Positions 55,601 through 64,000 of a stretch of 64,000 nt of DNA are shown in pieces. A program made the position numbers and the translations under genes. Origin of the DNA: Daphnia carinata (taxonomy: Eukaryota > Arthropoda > Branchiopoda > Diplostraca > Daphniidae); contig NC_081337.1 of assembly GCF_022539665.2 (NCBI RefSeq), positions 10,020,679 through 10,084,678 on the forward strand. The letters are read 5' to 3'. Position 1 is the stretch's first letter, and every line of letters starts with the position of its first letter. The notes under the pieces are model-generated. The model was not told the origin of the DNA. It worked only from the letters and a program-made list of their open reading frames with translations, and searched no databases.

Positions 55601-58600
55601 ACCACCATCACCATCGGCACAGCCCTCACCACCACAGTCGTGACGGCGAACTCAGTGACCAGCAGCAACAACCATTCTATCTGCACGATCCGGAATCAAT
55701 CGTGTACACGCGTGTCAAAGAATTGTTTGTTGTTGGCAAGTTGAACGAGAAGAAACGCCCAGCAAACTTAACTGGAGCGGCCTTCAGCGAATTGAACGAC
55801 ACGGAAACTACGCGATGCCGTTCTGGCAGTTCAAAAATGACTACTACCGAGTCAGCCTCCGAATGCGACAGTTCGGATTCATCTGAAAGCGTAACAAACG
55901 ACGACGATCACAATAATAACCTAATACAAGCGGTCCAATCGGAAGAATTCCACGTATGCCATCATTGTTTTACCTGTTTATTCATTATTTATTTTCACAC
56001 ACGATTTAAATAATTACAGGCAACCAGTAGTCAGACGTCTTCCGGTTCATCGTCCGCCTTGTCGCCGCCATCTTCGCCGACGTCTTCGTCTTCTCCTTCT
56101 TCTCCCTCTTCTCCCTCATCTTCCTCTTCTTCGAGATCCGCTCGGGGACCGGAAAATGAGTACGAGGAGATTTATTCTGTTCCGACGTCCAATCCCCGAA
56201 GCGTCTATGAAAACCCGAGTGCGCTAAGGAATGATATGTCTTCTGATGATGAAGACGATATCATCTCCATCCCTCCGCCACCGGGTAAAGTTTTTTTTCT
56301 TTATTTCATTATTTGTTTTTTGTTAGCATTCATCCGCCAATTAGCTACAAATATGTAATTTTTATGTTTTAGAATTCTGCGGATCGCCAACAGAAGGTAC
56401 CAATGACTTCCCGCATTATCGTTCCAGACAATCAGACAGCTCATTCAACCGAGTAGCGATGTCTTCTCCCATAGGAATGGAGCACAGCCGGTAATTGCTA
56501 TTCGTACAGTTTGAATTTTTCCTTAGCATTACGGTATTGACTTATTTCAACGGGGCATTCTATAATGGACAGGCAATCGAATTCATCCAACACGCTGCCG
56601 CCACCGCCTCCTCCTCCGCCGCCGTTCCGAGCCGAGGACTCGAGGGAAGAGGGAAATCTGGCCGACGTGGAAAGTTCTTCCGCAACTTCGTCGTTGGTTT
56701 CAACATCGGATTCGGGTTCCGAATCTGATCGAAGTAACGACGATGACAACAGTAGTGTCAGTGGTCCGGTAAACCTCACTTTGGCCGAAGCCACTAGGCA
56801 GTTCTACGCTACAAGAAACGCCGAGGATCCAACAATGAAGCCTTCGTTTCTTCGCAATACAAGAAAGGGCGTTCGCAATGAGTCAGGTCAGTACATTCAA
56901 ACAACTAATACACAAAATTTCGTTTGCAAATGAAAGATTTGAAATCTAGTTTTAGAATCCTGTTCTCTATTTGTTATGCAAACAGGTCATACTCGTTTGA
57001 ATCGACCAATGTCTCTACCCGCTGACATGGGTGATGCGCTAATGGAATCTTTGCGTTTACATGCCGACCAACAGCAGTCTGCCAACCAGGCAGGGTGCAC
57101 CAGTGGCCTGACTGGAAGTAATAAACACATTCTGCTGAGCAAACAAATGGCGCTGCCTTTCATCCCGCCGAAATTCCCTTCACCTTCGGAGACCGACACG
57201 TTGATCAAACCGTCAGAATACCTGAAGTCGATTAATTTGACCCAGCCATCCAACAGATCTAACCGACCACCACAACGGCACATACCTGCACCTATCGTCT
57301 ATTCTTCTGCACCTTTGAATCTATTCGAAGAAGTGAAGGAACAGGAGGAAGGCCAAACGGAACAGGAACAAGGAGACTTGAACGATGTAGAGAGAGAACA
57401 TGTTTATGAAGAGGTTCAGTCATTGGCGGACAAAGACGAAGTCAAATTGCAACCAGTAGCGGAAAGGAATGAAACCGTGCCAATTGTTCCCGCAGTCATG
57501 GAGACGACCAAAAGTCCCGTAGTCGCACTGCTTAGCAATGCGTCCTTGTCAGCGCCGCCCCCACCTCCGTTACCTGTCATTCCGGAGGATGACCACTCCG
57601 TTCACTACGTCAGGCCTGTGACGAGTGCTCCAAGTGGCAGCCAAACGCAACAACATTTGCAACCGCATCATGCCCCATTGGCTCCAACCAACTCTCTGTC
57701 CCAACCTCTGTCATCAATTAGCATTCTTGACCTTCAAAGTGTTCAATTGCGCAAGACAGAAAACAAACTGGCGAAAACTGTATCGGCCCCATCGAGGCCC
57801 GCTGCACCTTTGCCAATTGGTATTTGCAACACGAAGTTCTTCTATTTTTTCTTTTTGGGTTAACGATAACAAAATGTATTATTGAATTCCAGCTGAGGTA
57901 ATTCCTGTTCAACAAGACCTGATCGCCGAGCTGAAAGCTTTCAAAGATATCTCGGTCGTTGGTATCAAAAAGCTGAGAGTAGAACGCGCCAAGGAGGAAG
58001 TCCAACAGGAGCAGAGCCAAGCCAAAGAGTTTGAGAAACAATTTACGTACGATAATTTTCTGGAAAAGGTATTTTTTTCGTTGTGATACGTAACAGCATA
58101 ACATTTTTATCTTTGCTTTATACGGCTTACGTGTTATTTCACACATTAGGTACCGGATAAGGATGTGACTGGAGCTGTTATTCCCGACTGGAAGCGACAG
58201 ATGCTCGCCCGAAAGGCAGCCGAAAAAGCCAAAAAGGAAGCCGAGGAGCAGCGACAGCGAGAGCTCGAGGAAAAACGGCAGCAATCCATGCCCGCCTGGA
58301 AACGCCAGCTTTTGCAGCGAACTAGCACAACGTCTGAACGGAAAGAAGTTGAAGACACCAAGCAGTCAGTCTTTTTCTTCTTACTCTAATATTTTAAAAA
58401 TCAGTCGTAACCAAATTCTAAATCTGCTCCTCCCTCTTGTTTCTTTTTATTGTAAAGAGTCCCAAAACACAGCCACCCAATCGAAGAAAAGGTGAAAAGT
58501 GAACCCGCACAAGCTGCCCCGTCGGTAGATAACAATCAACTGTCCTCGACTCTGCGGCCTGCTGAAGCTACGGGAGTAGGCGTTATAATTTCACCTTGGC

Positions 58601-58647
58601 GGATGAATCTTAAGAAGACCAGCACCACCTTAAACCCGAGAGACTAA
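43634..58647 (+). CDS. f: espin/forked homologue, long N-terminal isoform
   Basis: Actin-bundling ankyrin-repeat protein of the espin/Drosophila forked family, which organises parallel actin bundles in bristles and sensory protrusions. Exons are 43634..44313, 46752..46943, 53452..53635, 54885..55067, 55141..55953, 56020..56284, 56373..56490, 56573..56886, 56986..57819, 57893..58068, 58150..58364 and 58458..58647 (1387 residues, all in phase). Exon A is a Ser/Gln-rich head. Ankyrin repeats ([71 protein letters not shown]) align with espin in order. Low-complexity Ser, Asp/Glu and His-rich regions follow, with PFYLH motifs, a P9 tract, [11 protein letters not shown] (conserved in espins), a WH2-like LQSVQLRKT, then [17 protein letters not shown] and the C-terminal actin-bundling part with IPDWKRQML and MPAWKRQLL. 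The 6.5-kb intron 2 is the largest. Joining exon A is inferred from phase and strand. Confidence 0.88.
44314..46394 (+). other. espin intron 1, 5' part
   Basis: About 2.1 kb between exon A and the alternative exon. It should contain the internal promoter if the short isoform exists. A and T runs are frequent; no other exon is supported. Confidence 0.5.
46395..46624 (+). CDS. f: espin alternative first coding exon (short isoform)
   Basis: An open exon starts [15 protein letters not shown] and ends in phase 2 at CAAAATAG|gtctca, the same phase as exon A. It therefore joins exon 2 (46752) in frame, giving a 1237-residue isoform. It cannot follow exon A in frame, so it would be an alternative start from an internal promoter. 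The segment is Ser/Arg/Thr-rich and basic, unlike exon A. The donor is weaker than consensus. Confidence 0.5.
47677..47706. repeat. T30 homopolymer tract
   Basis: Thirty consecutive T residues within espin intron 2. Confidence 0.85.
52590..52622. repeat. T33 homopolymer tract
   Basis: Thirty-three consecutive T residues within espin intron 2, the longest homopolymer in the window. Confidence 0.85.
53636..54884 (+). other. espin intron 3
   Basis: A 1.25-kb phase-0 intron between two ankyrin exons. The donor is ATG|gtgagt and the acceptor atgcag|GTCTCG. No other feature is seen. Confidence 0.65.
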
Positions 58648-58648
58648 T

Positions 58649-58666
58649 AATAAATATAATAATAAA
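58649..58666 (+). terminator. polyadenylation signal cluster of espin
   Basis: Two AATAAA hexamers (58649-58654 and 58661-58666) begin right after the TAA stop at 58645-58647, with more AATAAA-like hexamers to about 58680. Signals this close would give a very short 3' UTR. Confidence 0.5.
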
Positions 58667-59328
58667 TAAACAATAAAATAAAAAATATTTTTTTCTGAAA
58701 CGTGATATTATAGATTTTTCTCGTTATTTTATCGTCGGAATTTCCCTGTTTCAATTTTATCTTAACTTTCTCCCATTGGGTTGTTGGCTCTAAATTTTCG
58801 AATCCTTTTCAATGTGGCTTTATGTAAATAATAAAAAAAATCTGCTTTTGAATACCCACATTCTGGAACGTTTCTTTTGTTGATGTTACAGGAGCAATAT
58901 ACATCTTAATTGGTTCAAATCGTCTGTACGTTTTTTTTTGTATTTACCGGAAAACGTTGCCAGGATAGTCTGATACTTCAGAACGGTAATTTTGCATTGT
59001 AGTACAAGCCTTTTTTCTGAACCTTCCCTTCATTTTTTCTCTCCTTTTGGCCATTTAATATCAGCGCCCCTTCTCTTGTAATGCCACTTGTCCATACTAC
59101 CTAATACAGAATCGAATTTTACGAGGGCTGTCGGTGCAAGAGGTGGCATGAGGTCAGCGAAATTATTTTACTAATTGTATTATTAGTCGTTTTATGTATG
59201 CACTGAAAATCGTGTAAACGAGCATGAAGCCTGTCACAGGTCTGATCGAATGCGATTTTTAGCTCAGTCGATTTGTACAGAAACACAGAGATTTGTAGGC
59301 ACATCTGAAAAAATTTAATTTGCAATTG

Positions 59329-59448
59329 GAGCCCTGCCTAGGGCTCGACGCCGATTACCTGAGAAACAACTGAATATAAGAAGGCGCTGGCGCTAAACTG
59401 AAAAAAAAACTGAAAAAAACACATTTTACCTGAATCTCAGGTAATCGG
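59329..59448. repeat. inverted-repeat element (13-bp arms) with adjacent hairpin
   Basis: CCGATTACCTGAG at 59351-59363 is repeated in perfect inverse orientation at 59436-59448, enclosing about 72 bp of A-rich sequence. Immediately to the left, GAGCCCT (59329-59335) and AGGGCTC (59340-59346) form a perfect 7-bp stem with a 4-base loop. Arms this size could mark a MITE remnant or a structured RNA. No clear target-site duplication was seen. Confidence 0.5.
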
Positions 59449-59985
59449 GGCTGAACTCTAGTCCACCCCTTTTCTAATGCACTTACCATGAAATGCAACT
59501 CACTCAATTGTCACTTTATTAGTTAACTTTTTCAGGCAGAGCGGCGTCCCCGATACAGCCGATCGGAGCTTAGCCCTAACCTTAAGCGGCAGTCAACAAT
59601 TGCTAGAGCTGGCAACACGAAAAGGGAACATTTATGGAGAATTGGCATCCCGCAAAATAGGGGGTGTGTACATTTAAGAAAATTAATATGGCTCATGGTC
59701 TTCATGTACGTCGCCAAATTCTGAGTCGGTGATCGGGGTAGTTGATAAAGGAATAGTTTACAACATCTGCAGTTTCCCGTTTGTTTGTTCGTTTCGGCCC
59801 GACTATATAAAATACTATGGTTTATTAACTTCCAACAACGGAAAAACTTTTATTCAGTTTCATATAGGTAAGTACATTAGAAGCCTGTGCACATGCAATG
59901 CAATCTGATGAATGTAAAAATTTTTATTTATGTGTAGTGAATTACGATGACTAATGTTCAGTTTTTAGTTTGAACTTAACAGTGA

Positions 59986-60796
59986 ATGGCCTACATGTCT
60001 TCTTTTCAAATGAAAAGCCCTCCGTCTGATGGTGAGATCCTTGATGATTGGGAACAGATGGCTGATTCTGGTGTAAGTAGAAACTTCAATAAAGAGATTA
60101 GATTTGCATATATTTAGTATTTCTTATATTTTAGCTTCTAGACAAGAAACTACAAAGTCTGAAAGCCAGAATACCAGAGGAAGTGAGGTAAACGTTTTTG
60201 GTACAAATATTTCTGCAAACTTGTATTTGACTTCCTACCTGTATTGTGCAAAATTTTGATCTGTTTTATTTTTAGGAACCCTAACGAAATCCAACAAACT
60301 CACTTTTTGTTCAGTGGCGATGGAAGTGTTAGGCCAAATATTCTTGGCCCACCTCCTCAGATTAAAATTCTTAAGAGACCCCAGCATAATGGTACAGCCC
60401 ATTCTCACCAGCGGGGTGGTTGTCCTTCATCAAATGGCCAAGCAAAACCTAAACCCCAGGTGAAAACACTCCAGCAGGTATTTTGGAATATATTTGGTTT
60501 TTCAGCTTGTTTATTAATAAGAAACAATTTAGAAAGAAGCAGAATATGCTGAAGCAAGACTACGGATTCTAGGGGAAGCTGCCCCAGCTAATGAACCTAT
60601 CCCAGACTTAGGGTAACTTTGCAGACTGTTTAATAATAAAACTTTGGTGATTTAATTAATTTATATTTTGTTTGTGTGTATGTTCAGCATTAGTAAATTA
60701 CAAAATCGAATGGAAAATCTACGAACAGAGGAATCATGCCTCGTCCGCTTGCCAAGAGGCCCTGACGGAACGAGAGGTTTCAACCATCAAAATTAA
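59986..60796 (+). CDS. SZRD1: SUZ domain-containing protein 1-like
   Basis: Small RNA-associated protein of 176 residues (human SZRD1 is about 150). Exons are 59986..60072, 60135..60187, 60276..60477, 60533..60612 and 60688..60796, all in phase. The N-terminus carries ILDDWEQMADSG, typical of the family. The SUZ domain shows PPPQIKILKRP followed by KEAEYAEARLRILGEA, which binds RNA in this family. The C-terminus VRLPRGPDGTRGFN is the SUZ-C motif. A short Gly/Ser/Gln-rich linker separates the two SUZ halves. The ATG lies just inside an exon after an acceptor (aacag|TGA), so the 5' UTR is spliced. The gene ends about 240 bp from the convergent RAMA-like gene. Identification is firm; the cellular role is poorly known. 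Confidence 0.93.
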
Positions 60797-60962
60797 GACA
60801 TCCTTTTGCTTTACTTAAACTGCGACACCTTTCTTTAATTTTAAATCTATAATTTCTCCCACTCTGTTTTCTTTCCAACCAATTGTTTTTTTTTTCTTTT
60901 GGGAGGGGGGCGTGTGCGTGTACAGTACAACCACTGAGCTATTAATCAGTCAATACGATGTC

Positions 60963-60982
60963 TTTATTGACAAACTTTTATT
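60963..60982 (-). terminator. polyadenylation signals of the RAMA-like gene
   Basis: TTTATT occurs on the plus strand at 60963-60968 and 60977-60982, i.e. two AATAAA on the minus strand, 57-76 bp after the stop codon. The spacing is normal for a short 3' UTR. Confidence 0.5.
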
Positions 60983-61038
60983 CAGTTATAAGATAATTCG
61001 TAGGGAGACAACAGAATCAATGGAATATATCTTATGTC

Positions 61039-63538
61039 TTATTTCCAAGAATCGACCTCGTCCAAAATGTGTTTGGGAAACGGCTGTGTACCGCACCAGA
61101 ACTGTTCAGAGCACTTACAAATGGGAAAATACTCGTCCTGAGCGTGAAGGAAAATGGTTTTGATGTGGCGCGTCATTTCCTCGGGAACCAACTGCAGATC
61201 TTTCGTGTTCGATATACTGGCAATTGTATGCACAAGTTTACTAACTGTCCCTGCAGGGTATGGCGTGGGATTTTTTATGGCAGGTGGAGAAACAGGAAAC
61301 CTTTTCTGGACAAAGTTGCTCTCTGCCATTGGAGGATGTGATATGGAAACTTGAGCGATGTTGTCGGTGGAAGGAATTCTCGTAACTGTACTTCTTAATG
61401 GCTCGTCCACCTCAAGAACCTGTCCTAGAGATTTCCCATTATATTGCAAATCTAACGTTCTCTGAACTAACTTCGACAACTTCGAAAATGGTTTCCCTTC
61501 AACCGATTTTATCCAATTCCCTATGGTTCTGAAATTAAAGCCATTCATTTCAATAGTCCCATCAGCGGCAAGAGAACCTACGTAGATACGACTGTTGATA
61601 GTCAACTTCATGTTATTTTTTCCAGGGCATAGAACTCCGTTTAAAACGAATGGGCGAAGATGGAAACCGATCTTTACTATAGTGGGTGTACGGTTCTTGC
61701 TTCCAAGGAAAGTAAATTGTGATGAACAATGCGATTCTTCAATACCGAAAAGGTCATCCTGACCGTCTATAACTCTGTCAAATTTACTGACTACTTCTTT
61801 TTCCATTGGTGGCAGGTCGTCGTCGTCAGGAGAGACGTGAAAGGAATCTGGAGTGTGATTTGATGGTTGGTTGTTTCCTAGGATTTCATTAGAAATTCGA
61901 ATGGATTCATTGTCGTACGCGGTCGAATCTGCAACATCCGGTAGTGCTTCGAGAGCTTTGCTAGCCTGCCTGTTGGTTGATTGGTTTTCTTCTATGGCGA
62001 GTGTTTTCCGTGAGCAATAGGCCGTTGAATCGGAAGCAGGGACTAAATACTGAACTGGTGCTAAATTCAACATATCGCTGGGAAGTCGGGTATCGTCCGT
62101 GGCTGATATGAACTGAAGGTACTTTTCCCTCGTCGAAGTTGAATGGTGCCTTTTTGCGTTCAGTATAATAGATGTATGTGGTACATCGTTGGGTTTCTTC
62201 TTTGGATTCGTTTTGCTTTTAACCGACAGGACATTTCTTTCCATTCTTTGCGTTGACGAAGTCTGGAGAAGTATGCCTGTGTCGTTTGTAAGGCTGTTGG
62301 GTATCTGTGACGAGCTAATAACTTGGGTGTCGTGTCCACAACCCCCAATGGAAATTTGGTTACTGGTTCTGATGGTTAATGACTCAAAATTAATGGATTT
62401 TGCAATAATTTTCGCTTGATTTTTCTCCACGTACCTGATGTCGCTGCCATAGTTCAACAAATATTATCAATGAACTGTATGCATCAACAGCAACTACTCT
62501 TATGCTTTTAATGAGGTACCTGATGTGCTGTTGTTGCAGGCGCTGATTTGAACTGGAGATGCTTAAGCTCTGAGAAAAGGAATGAGTCAATTCATCGGTA
62601 GAAGTATCAAGCTCGAATGTCCTCCTTCTGCACGCGTCAATTTCGTGTTGAGTATCTTGAAATTTTTTTTTTGTATGTATCAACATTTCATTCCATTCCT
62701 TGTGTATGTAGCATTTAAACCTGTTCTTGATTTACATAGCAATTTATTTACTGTAGTTATACCTCAAGTGGCATCCCTAATCCAAGCTGTTCATCATCAA
62801 GAATTGCTAAAACAGTTTCAATCTGAGTTAGCTGAAAAGATAGGTGTCTCACATTACACATATAGTGTTGACGCATTGTTTGTTGTATGTGTTTTAGGCC
62901 CTTCTCTATAGCTTCCAGTACATCTAAGTCTCTGTCCACAACCTGTTAAAAAAAGTATATAAACAGGACGAACTATGCACCCTACATAGATGTAACAAGA
63001 CTACATGGTAGACGGCACCATTTAGTTTACAACTGTAGCCTTCTAGTTTCACTTTCTTCATTTTAGATGATTTCTTGTTTTGTGTTGATGTGGACTGCCT
63101 TTTGGTAGCTGCTTTCGATGTTTGTTTTTGGAGGCTTTTAAAATGTCCGGTACTGTTGAATAAATAATCTGAAGGATTAATGGTGTCCCAACCAGGTAAG
63201 TTTCCTAGAGGTGGAGGAGTTTCAGAAACCATTGGCTGATCAGTTGAAGTGGGTAGGAAGGACAGGTCTGCTGGGTTGGCATTCTCTTCCTGTGAAATAT
63301 CTTCAAATATATTTTCCTTTTCATATGTTAATAGAATGTCACGTTGTGCATCATCATCTGAATCTATCACATCAAATGATACGATCTGAGTCGACGTTAA
63401 CGACGGTGAGAACCAATTAGCTTCGAACTGTCGATTTGCTGATTGTTGATTTTCCCCATTTACAGAAAAGCTGTTGTAATCCTGATGATTGTCATTAATT
63501 AAATCATAGTTTTCAGGTCTTTCTGATGACGCAGACAT
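61039..63538 (-). CDS. uncharacterised protein with coiled coil and RAMA-like domain
   Basis: A 762-residue protein I cannot name. Exons are 63005..63538, 62763..62942, 62520..62698 and 61039..62434, all in phase. Residues 1-180 are acidic and polar, ending in a Lys-rich stretch (KKSSKMKKVKLEG) that could be a nuclear signal. Residues about 180-290 look helical and coiled-coil (IEKGLKHIQQTMRQH, then WNEMLIHTKKKFQDTQHEIDA). After a disordered Ser/Asn/Asp-rich part, residues about 555-640 read GVLCPG, YVGSLAADGTIEMNGFNF, NWIKSV and LQYNGKSLGQVL. This pattern (GxLxPG, dG-I, f, W, Y-GxsL) resembles the RAMA domain known from MPND, ANKRD31 and DNA modification-related proteins. A Cys-containing C-terminus (CKCSEQFWCG) follows. 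The gene is probably nuclear; function is unknown. The third exon acceptor is cacaag|GAATGG. Confidence 0.75.
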
Positions 63539-64000
63539 TTTACACGCTATATTAGCAGTTACGCATAGGCTACACACTGGAAAATGGCGGACTCCAACAA
63601 GATTTACATGACGTTACTGGCTGACTGAAAATGAAGTAAATATTATTAATGTACCAAGTAAATTCAAAAGGACGCCAAGAGCAAGAGCGCTTTTTGTGTT
63701 GCCAAACCTTAAAATATGGGAGGTCACTGATGATGATGCCATATATATATATATATATATAATATAATACTGTAAATATATATATATAATATATATAGAG
63801 AGAGAAAGAGAGAGTGAACACCATGCACCTTACAATAGAAACGTATTGGCTGATGGCGGCACTGAAATCGACGTGGCTTAAGAAACTGTACATTATTATT
63901 GGCTGCATGGGTCAAGGAGCTCATTCTGAACCCAATTATGGCAATCCGTTTTACACACAAAAAAAAAATTTCGCCAAAAAAAAAAATCACACTTTTTTCT
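63539..64000. other. promoter-side sequence of the RAMA-like gene, window edge
   Basis: Sequence upstream of the minus-strand start codon. It contains a compound TA/GA microsatellite and short A runs. No coding exon is supported. Confidence 0.5.
63741..63814. repeat. compound AT/GA microsatellite
   Basis: Two (AT)n blocks (from 63741, and again around 63775-63797) are separated by imperfect AT sequence and followed by a GA-rich run ending near 63814. The tract is likely length-polymorphic. Confidence 0.85.

Larger units (their letters stand above)
58648..59985. other. intergenic region between espin and the SUZ-domain gene
   Basis: About 1.3 kb between two same-strand genes. It contains the espin 3' end, the inverted-repeat element at 59329-59448, and the promoter and 5' UTR of the SUZ-domain gene. 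An untranslated exon probably ends near 59878, before a gtaagt. Confidence 0.5.

Overview
This is nuclear DNA from an arthropod. Most introns are 50-100 bp GT-AG introns, homopolymer tracts are frequent, and the gene set is arthropod-like: a trehalose-6-phosphate synthase/phosphatase fusion, a forked/espin-type ankyrin protein and tandem PI-PLC X-domain genes. Compactness and intron size suggest a crustacean, probably a cladoceran such as Daphnia. That is inference; no species marker is present. There is no operon, prophage, CRISPR array or recognisable tRNA/rRNA gene. I built the gene models by hand from GT/AG sites, codon phase and family conservation. Eight models keep frame across every exon junction, and seven of these have a convincing start and stop; the eighth lacks its first exon. 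The M13 model needs one weak acceptor and the Reeler-DOMON model one weak donor.

Layout. 1.06-4.79 kb (-): two tandem PI-PLC X-domain genes, the first lacking its first exon. 6.95-9.36 kb (-): a Reeler + DOMON secreted or anchored protein. 10.91-12.60 kb (-): ALG3, the ER mannosyltransferase of N-glycan assembly. 13.25-15.58 kb (+): mitochondrial ATP synthase beta subunit, with a small antisense ORF beginning 7 bp upstream of its ATG. 19.99-27.34 kb (+): a type II membrane M13 (neprilysin/ECE-like) metallopeptidase. 28.37-32.54 kb (-): bifunctional trehalose-6-phosphate synthase/phosphatase. 32.5-43.6 kb: long non-coding stretch. 43.63-58.65 kb (+): espin/forked actin-bundling ankyrin protein with two candidate alternative first exons. 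59.99-60.80 kb (+): SZRD1-like SUZ-domain protein. 61.04-63.54 kb (-): uncharacterised nuclear-type protein with a RAMA-like domain.

The genes are functionally independent neighbours (lipid hydrolysis, extracellular redox/adhesion, N-glycosylation, respiration, peptide turnover, sugar metabolism, cytoskeleton, RNA binding, chromatin). The most interesting points are a 57-bp stop-free intron immediately before the P-loop of ATP synthase beta, the alternative N-termini and repeated short motifs of the espin homologue, the probable RAMA domain in an undescribed gene, and a small inverted-repeat element at 59.3-59.45 kb. I found no convincing novel multi-gene system.
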